Positions 8,308 to 17,301 of a stretch of 42,234 nucleotides of DNA are shown here, piece after piece. A program made the translations under genes and the position numbers. The notes below the pieces were generated by a model. It did no database searches, was not told the DNA's origin, and was given only the letters and a program-made list of their open reading frames with translations. Source of the DNA: Gluconobacter kanchanaburiensis NBRC 103587 (lineage in GTDB: Bacteria; Pseudomonadota; Alphaproteobacteria; Acetobacterales; Acetobacteraceae); assembly GCF_007988905.1 (NCBI RefSeq), contig NZ_BJVA01000019.1, positions 1 to 42,234 on the forward strand, given 5' to 3'. Each line of letters starts with the position of its first letter. Within the stretch, counting starts at the first letter, position 1.

Positions 8308-8323
8308 TCTGCTTATGATCGGG
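8296..8323 (-). repeat. Inverted repeat over a start codon
   Basis: CCCGATCAT at 8296-8304 is perfectly complementary to ATGATCGGG at 8315-8323, with ten bases between. On the mRNA it would fold across the tandem ATG start of the transglycosylase gene. It lacks a T-run, so a terminator for pepP is less likely than a translational or mRNA-end structure. Confidence 0.5.
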
Positions 8324-8347
8324 AAAGGTAAAGATTAGGTTATGCGC

Positions 8348-10135
8348 TCAGTCCTGCCGCACCAGAGGTTTGCAGACCGAAGTCAGCCAGACAGAAACCT
8401 CGGGTTCAACATATGGCATCACCCGCTTTTCAACCTCCGCATGATAGGCGTTTAGCCAGTTCAGCTCTGCATCATTGAGAAGAGCGACGTCGATCAGACG
8501 GCGATCAATGGGCGTGAAACTCAGAATTTCAAATTCGAGAAACGCGCCCTTCGGGCCCACAAACGACGATGGGCGCACAAGCATCAAGTTTTCGATCCGT
8601 ATTCCGTACTGTCCAGGCTCATAATAACCAGGCTCGTTGGAAACGATCATGCCTGCTTCGAGTGCCACGGGACGCGGGGCCGGGGAAATATTCTGCGGGC
8701 CTTCATGGACCGACAGATAGCTGCCGATGCCGTGTCCGGTCCCGTGATCGTAGTCCATGCCGACCTGCCACAGGGCCGCGCGAGCCAGCACATCCAGTCT
8801 ATGGCCGGTCGTACCGGGGGGGAATCGGATACGGGAGAGGGCGATATTCCCCTTCAGGACCCGCGTGAAGGCTTCACGGACATTGGCGGGTGGCTCCTGA
8901 TTGCCCACCCAGAGCGTGCGGGTGATATCTGTCGTACCGAACGGATACTGCCCGCCACTATCGATCAGATAGACATTTCCCGCTTCCAGAACCCGATCGT
9001 GACCGACCTGCGCGCGATAATGGGGAAAGGCACCGTTGGGTCCGACGGCGGAGATAGCGTCAAAACTTTGTTCCTGATAGTCCTCGGAGCGGGCCCGCAA
9101 ATCATCCAGGCGGGTGACGAGATCCGTCTCGTGCTGGCCAATTCCTGAAACCGTCAAGGAATGCAGGAACCGAGCCATCGCCACACCATCATGGGTATGC
9201 GCCTGTCGTGCTCCTTCCTGTTCCGCAGCGTTCTTGATCGCTTTGGGAAGCGTGCAGGGATCGACTCCATCGACAACCGTTGCCCCCGCGTCGGCAAGCG
9301 TGGTGTCGAACCAGACTGCCGTCGTTACCGGATCCACACGCACTGTTCGGCCCTTCAGGGCCTCAAGCCGCTTAACCAAATCGGCAGGTGGACAGGCCGT
9401 CACTCCAGGACCGCAAACCTCCGTCACCCCTTCGGAGAAGCGATCGGACGAGACGAACCACTCAGCGGTACCGTCCGCATGCAGGATCACATAGCCATGT
9501 GCGACAGGGGTAAGGGGGACGTCATGACCACGGATGTTCAGCAGCCAGGCCAGCGAAGTACAGTCCGCGATAACGGCCGCATCGTGCCCGGCGACACTCA
9601 GGGCCTGACCAAGACGCCTACGCTTGTCGACACTGCTTTCCCCGGAAAACTCCAGAGGCTGTGGTATAATTCGACTGGCTGGAGCGGCGGGTCGATCAGT
9701 CCAGGCTTTATCGATGGGGTTGTGGGCGAGCGCAACGAGTTCGACACCCGGCACCTGCCAGGAGGCCAGCATGGACTGGCTCACCAGACGCGGGTCGTAA
9801 CCGATCTTTAACCCCCTGGCATTTTCCGTCAGCCAACCAGCAAGCGGCTCGAGGGCACTGTGTCTGCGTTCCCACAGGGCATGCGGAACCTGCTCTTCCA
9901 TCTGCACCGTATAACGTCCGTCGGAAAAGACGGCACCTCTGTCGGGAAGAATCGCGGCAAGCCCGGCACTCCCGGTAAAGCCCGTCAGCCATGCCAGACG
10001 TTCGGCACAGGGAGCCACATATTCGCCCAGATATTCATCACCGCGCGGGATGATGAAGCCATCGACGCCGAGCACCGTGCAGGCAGAGCGGACAAGGGAA
10101 GGGCGCTCGTTGAGCGGGATGGAGGACAGGGTCAT
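8348..10135 (-). CDS. pepP: Xaa-Pro aminopeptidase (M24B, long form)
   Basis: A 595-residue metallopeptidase of the aminopeptidase P family, in the long three-domain form with two creatinase-like N-terminal domains and a C-terminal pita-bread domain. It would remove the N-terminal residue from peptides with proline at position 2 in the cytoplasm. Metal ligands are recognisable: Asp in YLIDSGG and in TTDITRT, His in GTGHGIG, and Glu in SNEPGYY and RIENL. The open frame extends 22 codons upstream to 10201, but ATG 10135 is preferred: it overlaps the upstream GNAT stop as ATGA, has AGGA at good distance, and starts the protein at the normal family position. It is the fourth gene of the pcrA-prmA-GNAT-pepP chain. 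Confidence 0.94.
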   Translation of the reverse strand: MTLSSIPLNERPSLVRSACTVLGVDGFIIPRGDEYLGEYVAPCAERLAWLTGFTGSAGLAAILPDRGAVFSDGRYTVQMEEQVPHALWERRHSALEPLAGWLTENARGLKIGYDPRLVSQSMLASWQVPGVELVALAHNPIDKAWTDRPAAPASRIIPQPLEFSGESSVDKRRRLGQALSVAGHDAAVIADCTSLAWLLNIRGHDVPLTPVAHGYVILHADGTAEWFVSSDRFSEGVTEVCGPGVTACPPADLVKRLEALKGRTVRVDPVTTAVWFDTTLADAGATVVDGVDPCTLPKAIKNAAEQEGARQAHTHDGVAMARFLHSLTVSGIGQHETDLVTRLDDLRARSEDYQEQSFDAISAVGPNGAFPHYRAQVGHDRVLEAGNVYLIDSGGQYPFGTTDITRTLWVGNQEPPANVREAFTRVLKGNIALSRIRFPPGTTGHRLDVLARAALWQVGMDYDHGTGHGIGSYLSVHEGPQNISPAPRPVALEAGMIVSNEPGYYEPGQYGIRIENLMLVRPSSFVGPKGAFLEFEILSFTPIDRRLIDVALLNDAELNWLNAYHAEVEKRVMPYVEPEVSVWLTSVCKPLVRQD

Positions 10136-10677
10136 GAAAAGTCCTTTTCCACGGAGGAGAAATCGTCGAGGCAGAGTGTCATGAACAGCAGGTCCAGCCA
10201 CCGGCCACGCTTACGCCCGACCTGGGGGAGGCTGCCACGGCTGCGAAAGCCCAGTTTGTGATGCATCGCGACGGACGCGGCGTTGCCCGCCGTAATGCCG
10301 GCCACCATGACATGAAAGCCCGCGTCTCTTGCATACTCGATCAGTGCACGCAGAAGGAGCGGCCCGATCCCCAGACGCTGGTATTCAGGCGAAAGGTATA
10401 CCGAATGCTCGACGGTGCGGGCATAGCCTTCATAGGACCGAAAAGAACCGTAGGAGCCATAACCGGCGATGTTACCATCGGAAGTAACTGCTACCAGCAC
10501 AGGATATCCCTGCGCCTGCCTGTCTTCGAACCACTGACGCCGCTGCTCCAGCGTAAAAGGCGTCGTGATCCAGAGCGCATCGGTGTTTTCGATGGCATCA
10601 TTGGTGATCCGCAGGATGGCTGGCAGGTCATCAAAACCGGCGTTCCGGATCAACGGCAATGATCCCGGCATGTCCAT
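10132..10677 (-). CDS. GNAT acetyltransferase, phosphinothricin acetyltransferase-like
   Basis: A 181-residue single-domain GNAT enzyme that would transfer an acetyl group from acetyl-CoA to an amine. The pattern RNAGFDDLPAIL...ITNDAI, the TVEHSVYLSPEYQRLGIG acetyl-CoA segment around 85-103, and GNAASVAMHHKLGF near 135-148 match the Pat/Bar/YncA group. Members act on phosphinothricin, methionine sulfone or similar compounds, so the natural substrate here is open. The start overlaps the prmA stop (TGATG) and the end overlaps the pepP start (ATGA), so it is translated as part of that operon. Confidence 0.88.
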   Translation of the reverse strand: MDMPGSLPLIRNAGFDDLPAILRITNDAIENTDALWITTPFTLEQRRQWFEDRQAQGYPVLVAVTSDGNIAGYGSYGSFRSYEGYARTVEHSVYLSPEYQRLGIGPLLLRALIEYARDAGFHVMVAGITAGNAASVAMHHKLGFRSRGSLPQVGRKRGRWLDLLFMTLCLDDFSSVEKDFS

Positions 10678-11582
10678 CAGCCACGACGGCGCAGGATCAG
10701 GGTCGCCCAGTCGCCCTCACGCAGGATACGCTCCAGAACAAGACCCTGACGCTGATGCGCCACCAGAACCATCCGCGCCTGACTGTAAAGCAGCCCGGCC
10801 AGAATGGCCGTCCCGTTCGGAGCAAGATTCAGCGCCAGAGACTGCGCCATCCGGCATAGCGGGCGGGCAAGAATGTTGGCGAACACCAGATCGTACGGCG
10901 CCTTGGCCCGGACGGCCTCGGTCTGCCAGCCATTGCCGAAACGGCAGTCCAGCAGATTGCCCTGACCGTTCAGCCGCGCATTGAGCTTGGCCGTCCGGAC
11001 GGACCACGGCTCAATATCGACGGCCAGAACCGGCCGATGCAGCAACTTTGCCGCCGCCATGGCCAGAATTCCGGACCCACATCCCATGTCCAGAATACGC
11101 TGAGGCTTGCGATACGCCACCATCTCCAGAGCCCGCAGACAGCCGCGCGTGGACCCATGCTCGCCTGAACCGAAGGCAATCCCGGCATCCAGCGTAATCG
11201 TCAGGCGGGACTGATCGGGCGCGCCATGAAGATGGGTGCCGCGAATGGCGAAGCGTTTGCCAACATTCTGCTGCGGAAAGGATTCGTAAGTCCGGGCCAG
11301 CCAGCCTTCGGATTCGGTGGGAGTCCGCTCAAGCTCCGCCTCACATCCGGTCAGAAGCCGCGCAACAGCCAGAGCGTTCTCGAGTTCGTCTTCCTTGAAC
11401 CCCGTGTCCTTCACCCCTTCCACGCGCCAGTATTTCTGCGCGTCATCGGCTTCGAAAATACCGACCGTTTCACAAGCGCACATGAGTGCCTGCTCGAACA
11501 AAGGAACAAAAGGCTCTTCAACCGTGATGGACAGGGTTTCGAGCGCACTGGCATGGCGACGGCCAATGCTGCGGGGTGCCAT
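10677..11582 (-). CDS. prmA: Ribosomal protein L11 methyltransferase
   Basis: A 301-residue SAM-dependent methyltransferase that trimethylates ribosomal protein L11. The C-terminal Rossmann domain has ILDMGCGSGILAMAA (SAM motif I), DIEPWSV for the acidic loop, and FANILARPL, the PrmA equivalent of the NPPY-like motif. GIAFGSGEHGSTRGCL just before motif I is characteristic of PrmA. The ATG at 11582 overlaps the pcrA stop (TGATG); a GTG one codon earlier is an alternative. The pairing of prmA with a UvrD-type helicase gene and pepP is a co-transcription observation, not a known pathway. Confidence 0.95.
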   Translation of the reverse strand: MAPRSIGRRHASALETLSITVEEPFVPLFEQALMCACETVGIFEADDAQKYWRVEGVKDTGFKEDELENALAVARLLTGCEAELERTPTESEGWLARTYESFPQQNVGKRFAIRGTHLHGAPDQSRLTITLDAGIAFGSGEHGSTRGCLRALEMVAYRKPQRILDMGCGSGILAMAAAKLLHRPVLAVDIEPWSVRTAKLNARLNGQGNLLDCRFGNGWQTEAVRAKAPYDLVFANILARPLCRMAQSLALNLAPNGTAILAGLLYSQARMVLVAHQRQGLVLERILREGDWATLILRRRG

Positions 11583-13810
11583 CACGATCTGATCTCCACG
11601 AAATTTGCCATGACGCGCTTGACGCCACCGTTTTCAAAATTGATGTGCAACTGCGGTCCATCAGCACCGATGACCGTGCCTTCACCGAACCTGTGATGAA
11701 AGACCGTAGCCCCGATCGCGACGGTCGGCTCCGGCTTGACGTCATGGAGTTTCGGACGCGGGGCACGAAACCCTGATGGACGTGTGCTGGTGAGTGGCCC
11801 CGACGCGAACATGGACGGTACCGCCGCAGCCTGACGGCGCGTTTCAAACGCCTGCCCATTCATCTGGACATGTTCCGACGGGATTTCCTCAATAAAGCGG
11901 CTCGGCATTGAAGACTGCCAGTTCGCATAGATTCGCCGGCTCGCCGCATGCAATACGATCGCCCGACGCCGGGCACGGGTTAGACCGACATAAGCCAGCC
12001 GCCGCTCTTCCTCGAGTGCCCGGTTTCCGCCTTCGTCAAGCGAACGCTGGGACGGGAACACACCTTCCTCCCAGCCCGGCAGGAACACTGTATCGAACTC
12101 CAGCCCCTTGGCGCCGTGCAGCGTCATGAGGCTGACCTTGTCGTCGGACGTCTCGCTCTCCGTATCCATGACAAGCGCGACGTGCTCCAGAAAGCCCTGA
12201 AGCGTTCCGAACTCGCCAATCGCGCGCAGAAGCTCACGAATGTTGTCCAGACGGCCCGGAGCCTCAACGGAGCGGTCGTCCCGCCACATCTGAAGATAAC
12301 CGCTGTCTTCAAGAAGCTGTTCCGCCGCAACAACATGACCTTCGGTCTCGAGTGTCACCTTGGCCCGCTGGAACGCTGCCATCAGCCCGTCCAGCGCCTC
12401 TTTGGACTTGCCCTTGAGCAGCCCGGCCTGAAGCTGCCAGCTTACCGCCGCCGTCAGCGGGCCGGGCAAGGCGCGTGCCTGCGCATGCAATTTCTGCACT
12501 GCTACGGCACCCACACCCCGTTTGGGAACGTTGATAATCCGCTCGAACGCCAGATCATCCGCAGGCTGCGACAGAACACGCAGATAGGCCAGACAGTCCC
12601 GGATCTCCGCGCGCTCATAAAAACGCAGGCCACCTACGACGCGATAGGGGATGCCGATCAGCATGAGCCGCTCTTCAAACGGCCGCGTCTGGAACCCGGC
12701 CCGCATTAGGATGGCGATTTCCGAAAGAGGATGCCCATCAGCACGCAGGCGCTCGATGGCCCCGCTGACGATCCGCGCCTCTTCATCCGAATCGCGGACA
12801 CCGATGATCTGGACCTTCTCGCCGTCTGCATCTTCGCGCCCGGGTCGCAGGGTCTTGCCAAGCCGCCCCTCGTTATGGGCGATCAGACCAGCAGCAGCCG
12901 CCAAGATCTGGGCCGTAGAGCGGTAATTGCGCTCCAGACGCACGACTTCCGCTCCCGGAAAATCTTTCTCGAAGCGCAGAATGTTCTCAACTTCCGCCCC
13001 GCGCCAGGAATAGATGGACTGATCGTCGTCCCCCACACAGGCAATGTTGGATGGTCCATGCTCGCGTTTGGCGAGCAGACGCAGCCACAGATACTGGACC
13101 GTATTCGTGTCCTGATACTCGTCCACGAGAATGTATCGGAAAATCCGGTGATACTGCGCCAGCACGTTGGGCTGGTTGCGCAGGATCTCCGTCATGTGCA
13201 GCATCAGATCGCCGAAATCGCACGTATTGAGCGCGATCAGACGCTCCTGATACGCCCGATAGATCGCCAGTGCATGACCATTCGCAAAATCCGAATCTTC
13301 CGCCGGGGTCACACGATCGGGCGTCAGCCCGCGATCTTTCCAGCGCTGGATGATGCCCATGAGCTGGTTCGGCGGCCAGCGCTTGGTATCGATCTTCCAC
13401 GGCTCCATGATCTGCTTGAGCAGGCGGATCTGGTCGTCTGTGTCGAGAATATTGAAGCTGCTGGTCAGCCCGACATATTCCGCATGACGCCGCAGCATCC
13501 GCGCGCAAATTGCGTGAAAAGTCCCCAGCCACAGCCCTTCCGCCGGCTCACCGAGAATGGCGCTGACGCGCTCGCGCATTTCACGCGCAGCCTTGTTCGT
13601 GAAGGTCACGGCCAGAATCTGGCTCGGATAAGCGCGTCCAGTCAGGAGAATATGGGCGAACCGCGTCGTCAGGACGCGCGTCTTGCCCGTTCCCGCTCCT
13701 GCCAGAATGAGGAGCGGGCCTTCGGTCGTCTCGATGGCGCGTCTCTGCTCCGGGTTGAGGCGGGAGAGATACTCGGGCGCTGGGGCAGGGGAAGAGAGGT
13801 CTTGCGGCAC
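11582..13810 (-). CDS. pcrA: ATP-dependent 3'-5' DNA helicase, UvrD/PcrA family
   Basis: A 742-residue superfamily 1A helicase involved in nucleotide excision repair, replication restart and clearing of protein-DNA obstacles. Walker A is AGAGTGKT (37-44), motif II is VDEYQDTN near 235, the DDDQSIYSWRGAE motif III region follows, and LMTLHGAKGLEFDTVF plus EEERRLAYVGLTRAR are motifs V/VI. The C-terminal ~70 residues form the small Tudor-like domain found in PcrA/UvrD (GATVFHHRFGEGTV). The only usable start is GTG 13810, but GGGAGG lies immediately before it with no gap, so the true start is uncertain. First gene of the operon, divergent from the radC pair with a 27-base gap. Confidence 0.95.
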   Translation of the reverse strand: MPQDLSSPAPAPEYLSRLNPEQRRAIETTEGPLLILAGAGTGKTRVLTTRFAHILLTGRAYPSQILAVTFTNKAAREMRERVSAILGEPAEGLWLGTFHAICARMLRRHAEYVGLTSSFNILDTDDQIRLLKQIMEPWKIDTKRWPPNQLMGIIQRWKDRGLTPDRVTPAEDSDFANGHALAIYRAYQERLIALNTCDFGDLMLHMTEILRNQPNVLAQYHRIFRYILVDEYQDTNTVQYLWLRLLAKREHGPSNIACVGDDDQSIYSWRGAEVENILRFEKDFPGAEVVRLERNYRSTAQILAAAAGLIAHNEGRLGKTLRPGREDADGEKVQIIGVRDSDEEARIVSGAIERLRADGHPLSEIAILMRAGFQTRPFEERLMLIGIPYRVVGGLRFYERAEIRDCLAYLRVLSQPADDLAFERIINVPKRGVGAVAVQKLHAQARALPGPLTAAVSWQLQAGLLKGKSKEALDGLMAAFQRAKVTLETEGHVVAAEQLLEDSGYLQMWRDDRSVEAPGRLDNIRELLRAIGEFGTLQGFLEHVALVMDTESETSDDKVSLMTLHGAKGLEFDTVFLPGWEEGVFPSQRSLDEGGNRALEEERRLAYVGLTRARRRAIVLHAASRRIYANWQSSMPSRFIEEIPSEHVQMNGQAFETRRQAAAVPSMFASGPLTSTRPSGFRAPRPKLHDVKPEPTVAIGATVFHHRFGEGTVIGADGPQLHINFENGGVKRVMANFVEIRS

Positions 13811-13837
13811 CCTCCCGATATAGAGTGAGATACCGCC

Positions 13838-14542
13838 ATGGCCAACACCTATCCCCGTATCGATCTAACGCGCGGCCCCTCAGGCAACGGCACTGGTCCG
13901 CAGGGGCATCGAGCAAGAATGCGCGCCCGTGTGCTGAACAATGGTGCCCAGACCCTGGCGGATTACGAAATTCTTGAAATGCTGCTCTTCGCCGGAATCG
14001 CACGCAGGGACACCAAGCCGCTCGCCAAGGGCCTGATCGGCCATTTCGGCAGTCTGACGGATGTCTTTCGTGCCCCCACACAGGCCCTCAGGGCCGCGGG
14101 CCTCAAAGACGATGCCATCCGCGTTCTACGGCTGCCGGGGGTGGCTGCTGAACGGCTGGCAGCGTCTGAACAGCGCGAGCGGCCGACACTGGGAAACTGG
14201 GACCAGCTTGTCACCTATCTTGATCAGGCGCTGGGAGGAGCGGTCACCGGGCAGTTCAGACTGCTTTATCTGGACAACCGTAACCGTCTGCTGGCTGACG
14301 AAGTCGCTCCTGATACGGACGTGTTGACGGAGCGTCATCGCGCGATTGCCATTCGCGCGCTGGCCTTGCATGCCACTGCGCTGATCGGCTTTCACGTTCG
14401 GCCTGCCTCCCATAAATCCGAACTTTCCCCTGCGGCGAGGCAGCTCGATTTCGCCATGCGTCCTCTCTCCATTACGCTTCACGACGTGCTCGTGACGGGA
14501 GAAGGGCGTCCTGCCAGCCTGCGGCAGGAAGGGCTGCTCTAG
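13838..14542 (+). CDS. RadC-family protein with degraded JAMM site
   Basis: A 234-residue protein with the full RadC layout: an N-terminal helix-hairpin-helix-like region (about 40-110) and a C-terminal JAB/MPN-like domain (about 120-234). The metal-binding signature is broken. Where RadC has HNHPSGD, this protein has FHVRPAS at 185-191: the first His is kept (186), the second is Arg188, and the conserved serine and aspartate positions are changed. Glu155 in LLADE is retained. It is therefore unlikely to bind zinc as a normal JAMM protein. It lies directly upstream of an intact paralogue (next gene begins the base after its TAG). RadC itself has no settled biochemical role. Either a pseudoenzyme partner of the next protein or a decaying copy. 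Confidence 0.88.
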   Translation: MANTYPRIDLTRGPSGNGTGPQGHRARMRARVLNNGAQTLADYEILEMLLFAGIARRDTKPLAKGLIGHFGSLTDVFRAPTQALRAAGLKDDAIRVLRLPGVAAERLAASEQRERPTLGNWDQLVTYLDQALGGAVTGQFRLLYLDNRNRLLADEVAPDTDVLTERHRAIAIRALALHATALIGFHVRPASHKSELSPAARQLDFAMRPLSITLHDVLVTGEGRPASLRQEGLL

Positions 14543-15298
14543 ATGACCGACGAGAACAGGGCAGACAGTGGCTTTTGCGACGGCATGACAGGCCTGTCGT
14601 CAGCCGACCTTCGGCAGATCGTCGGAATACCCGCGTCTTCCTCGGAAATGGAACCACCGCTGGCGCTACTGACAGGACGCGGACGCCATTTGGGCGATGA
14701 AACACTTCTGCGCCTTCTGACTGTGCTCTTCACACATCGTGAGGAGGAGAGTGCTGTGCTCTCCCGCACTCTTTTCGCACGTTTTGGGTCTCTTGCGGCC
14801 GTTCTTTCTGCCACCGACCGTGAACTCGAAAGCGTCGCGGACATGGGTATGCACATGATCCCCCTGATCCGTGTCGTTCAGGAAGCAGCCCTGCGATATA
14901 ACCGTGCGCGTCTGGATATAAAGGATGTTCTCGATAACGAACAGAAGCTTCTCGACTATCTGACGGCCCGTCTGGCACGGGAAAACATCGAGCAGTTCCG
15001 CATTCTGTTTCTGGATAAAAAGAACAGCCTGATCGCCGACGAAGCGCAGGCACGCGGCACGGTCAACCATACCCCGGTTTATCCCCGTGAAGTTGCCAGA
15101 CGGGCTGTGGAAATCGGTGCGACCGCGCTGGTCCTGGTTCACAACCATCCCAGCGGCGATCCCACCCCCTCCGAAGCCGATCTTCAGATGACGATGCAGG
15201 TCCAGGCCGCTCTTGACGTCGTCGGTATCGCTCTCGCGGACCACTTCATCATCGGCAATGGCCGCCACACCAGTTTCCGGCGCAGCAAGCTGATATAA
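14543..15298 (+). CDS. radC: RadC family protein (JAB/JAMM domain), intact
   Basis: A 251-residue RadC of typical architecture. The JAMM signature is complete: Glu167 in IADE, H200-N-H202-PSGDPTP, and Asp213 in SEADLQM. The N-terminal part holds the helix-hairpin-helix-like region, though with an extra stretch of about 40 residues before it. RadC was once linked to recombinational repair, but that has not held up, and the molecular role remains unclear. The ATG follows the TAG of the upstream paralogue with no gap. It converges on purK with four bases between the stop codons. Confidence 0.94.
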   Translation: MTDENRADSGFCDGMTGLSSADLRQIVGIPASSSEMEPPLALLTGRGRHLGDETLLRLLTVLFTHREEESAVLSRTLFARFGSLAAVLSATDRELESVADMGMHMIPLIRVVQEAALRYNRARLDIKDVLDNEQKLLDYLTARLARENIEQFRILFLDKKNSLIADEAQARGTVNHTPVYPREVARRAVEIGATALVLVHNHPSGDPTPSEADLQMTMQVQAALDVVGIALADHFIIGNGRHTSFRRSKLI

Positions 15299-15302
15299 GA
15301 TC

Positions 15303-16427
15303 TCAGGCGCGAGGCGGCAGAAGAACGTCTAGGGCCAGTTCGCCGGGCAACGCACCACGCGGGAAAATCGTATTCACGTGACCCATCTTCCGGCCCGGAC
15401 GAGCCTCATTTTTACCATACAGATGCAGCGACGCTCCGTCCGTGGCAAGGATGGCAGGGACGCGCGCCATGTCTTCAGGTCCGATCAGATTGTGCATGAC
15501 CGCATCGGAATGACGCCGGGCCGGCGGGAGTGGAAGCCCCGTTACCGCACGAACATGCATTTCAAACTGATCGACAAGACATGCATCCATGGTCCAGTGA
15601 CCGGAGTTGTGGGGACGAGGGGCGATCTCGTTCACCAGAAGCGTGCCATCAGCGGCATGGAACATCTCCACGCCCATAATCCCGATCAGGCCCAGAGCAT
15701 CGGCAATCCGTGCGGCCATATCCTGAGCCTGTCGGGCAAGACCCGGCATGATCCGCGCGGGGGCAAGTGTCACGTCCAGAATGCCGTCGCGATGCCTGTT
15801 CTCGACCGTATCGAAGCAGCGCACGGTCCCATCCAGGCCGCGCACCACCATTACGCTGAGTTCGCGCTCGAAATCGATCATTTTCTCCGCGACGAGAGGA
15901 TACGGCAGGTCTGCCAGAGCAGCCAGTTCCCCGGCATCACGAACGCGGAACTGTCCCTTGCCGTCATAACCGAACCGCGTCGTCTTCAGGATCAGGGGAA
16001 AGCCGAGCGTCTCCAGTGCGGCAAGGTCTGCCGGACCATTGACGGCACGCCAAGGCGCAAGCCCGACACCGATTTCGGAAAGACGTGTCTTTTCTGCAAT
16101 CCGGTCCTGGCTGATCCGAAGGATCTCGCCCGCAGGCCGCACCGGCCTGTGTCGTTCGAGGAGCGCCAGCCCCCTGGCGCTGATATTTTCGAACTCGAAA
16201 GTTACGACATCGCAGCGGGATGCAAAATCCTCAAGCGCCTCCGGATCGTCATAGGCACCGATTGTGACGGACGCTGCAACCTCGGTAGCCGGCCCCGGAA
16301 ATTCGGGACTGAGGAGATGAACGTGATAGCCCAGCTTCGCAGCGGCCACGGCAGACATTCGACCGAGCTGCCCCCCGCCTATGATCCCGACTGTGCTACC
16401 GGGAGCAAAAACCCTGTCATGTGTCAT
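15303..16427 (-). CDS. purK: N5-carboxyaminoimidazole ribonucleotide synthase
   Basis: A 374-residue ATP-grasp enzyme that converts AIR, bicarbonate and ATP to N5-CAIR in purine synthesis. [11 protein letters not shown] near the start is the typical PurK opening, [13 protein letters not shown] around 145-157 is the ATP-grasp loop, and [13 protein letters not shown] near 270-282 is a family signature. The frame extends 15 codons further upstream, but ATG 16427 overlaps the purE stop (ATGA) and places the glycine-rich loop correctly. Downstream partner of purE in the same operon. Confidence 0.97.
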   Translation of the reverse strand: MTHDRVFAPGSTVGIIGGGQLGRMSAVAAAKLGYHVHLLSPEFPGPATEVAASVTIGAYDDPEALEDFASRCDVVTFEFENISARGLALLERHRPVRPAGEILRISQDRIAEKTRLSEIGVGLAPWRAVNGPADLAALETLGFPLILKTTRFGYDGKGQFRVRDAGELAALADLPYPLVAEKMIDFERELSVMVVRGLDGTVRCFDTVENRHRDGILDVTLAPARIMPGLARQAQDMAARIADALGLIGIMGVEMFHAADGTLLVNEIAPRPHNSGHWTMDACLVDQFEMHVRAVTGLPLPPARRHSDAVMHNLIGPEDMARVPAILATDGASLHLYGKNEARPGRKMGHVNTIFPRGALPGELALDVLLPPRA

Positions 16428-16948
16428 TCGACAGGCACATCCGCTACGGCTGCAGTCTGCGTCGCCCGCCATGCATCCAGCCGTGCCATGACCCGGGCGT
16501 CGGTGACCGAAAGGATCGACGCGGCCAGAAGCCCCGCATTGGTCGCGCCTGCCTTGCCAATGGCAAGCGTACCAACAGGGACACCCCCCGGCATCTGAAC
16601 GATGGAAAGCAGGCTGTCCTGCCCATTAAGGGCACGGCTCTGCACTGGAACACCCAGAACGGGAATACTTGTCCAGGCGGAGCACATTCCCGGAAGGTGG
16701 GCAGCGCCCCCGGCTCCCGCGATAATGACATGCAATCCCCGCTGACGCGCCGTTTTTGCATACTCAACCAGTCGATCCGGCGTCCGATGGGCCGAAACGA
16801 TACGCTTCTCATGCGCGATTCCAAGATCATCAAGGATCTCGCAGGCGTGACGCATGGTATCCCAGTCGGACTGGCTGCCCATAATGACGCCGACACGGAT
16901 CGGCATGTCGTTCTGGAGTGTTTCGTCGGTAGAGAGGGTCTGGCTCAT
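16424..16948 (-). CDS. purE: N5-CAIR mutase, class I PurE
   Basis: A 174-residue enzyme that rearranges N5-CAIR to [17 protein letters not shown] (18-30), VSAHRTPDR around 55-63, and the [12 protein letters not shown] loop with a following GVPVQS identify class I PurE, which works together with PurK, consistent with the neighbouring gene. The start lies directly after the stop of the DUF465 gene without a gap. Confidence 0.97.
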   Translation of the reverse strand: MSQTLSTDETLQNDMPIRVGVIMGSQSDWDTMRHACEILDDLGIAHEKRIVSAHRTPDRLVEYAKTARQRGLHVIIAGAGGAAHLPGMCSAWTSIPVLGVPVQSRALNGQDSLLSIVQMPGGVPVGTLAIGKAGATNAGLLAASILSVTDARVMARLDAWRATQTAAVADVPVE

Positions 16949-17149
16949 TCAGGCAATGTTATCCGGGATGAGACGGGTCTCGATCCAAGAAATTTCATCT
17001 TTAAGCTGAAGCTTGCGCTTTTTAAGGCGCTGAAGCTGAAGCTGGTTAAGGGGATGATGGACGAGACGCTCGATGACGGTGTCAAGATCGCGATGCTCGC
17101 TGCGCAATTCGTGCAGACGTTTGAGCATGGCATTGTCGTCAGTCATCAT
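16949..17149 (-). CDS. DUF465 (YdcH-like) small protein
   Basis: A 66-residue, highly charged, all-helical protein of the YdcH/DUF465 family common in Proteobacteria. LKRLHELRSEHRDLDTVI, then LKKRKLQLKDEI, is the family pattern and suggests a short two-helix coiled coil. Function is not established for the family. Start is ATG 17149 or the adjacent ATG 17146. It is the first gene of the DUF465-purE-purK set, abutting purE with no gap, an arrangement that suggests co-expression rather than a shared reaction. Confidence 0.85.
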   Translation of the reverse strand: MMTDDNAMLKRLHELRSEHRDLDTVIERLVHHPLNQLQLQRLKKRKLQLKDEISWIETRLIPDNIA

Positions 17150-17221
17150 GGCATCCGGTCCCGGAGAACGGTCAGGCGTGTGGAGAGACTGATTCTTTCC
17201 ACTATTTCATTGCAGTATCAT

Positions 17222-17254
17222 GCCTGACAGGCACCGGACCAGTACCTGTCAGGC
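17222..17254 (-). terminator. Hairpin downstream of the DUF1013 gene
   Basis: GCCTGACAGG at 17222-17231 pairs perfectly with 17245-17254 across a 13-base loop. It lies about 50 bases after the stop of the DUF1013 gene (minus). No clear T-run follows in either direction, so it may be a Rho-assisted terminator or an mRNA 3' stabiliser. Confidence 0.4.
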
Positions 17255-17301
17255 TTTCATCAGAAGCAGGCGTATCAGGCCCGCTTCCTGGATCCTGCAA
17301 A

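Noticed and set aside
12731-13828. 365-codon open frame antisense to pcrA
   Set aside because: Shadow of the helicase gene; no recognised domain and no ribosome binding site.
15378-16598. 406-codon open frame antisense to purK/purE
   Set aside because: Covers two well-recognised purine genes on the other strand and has no motif of its own.
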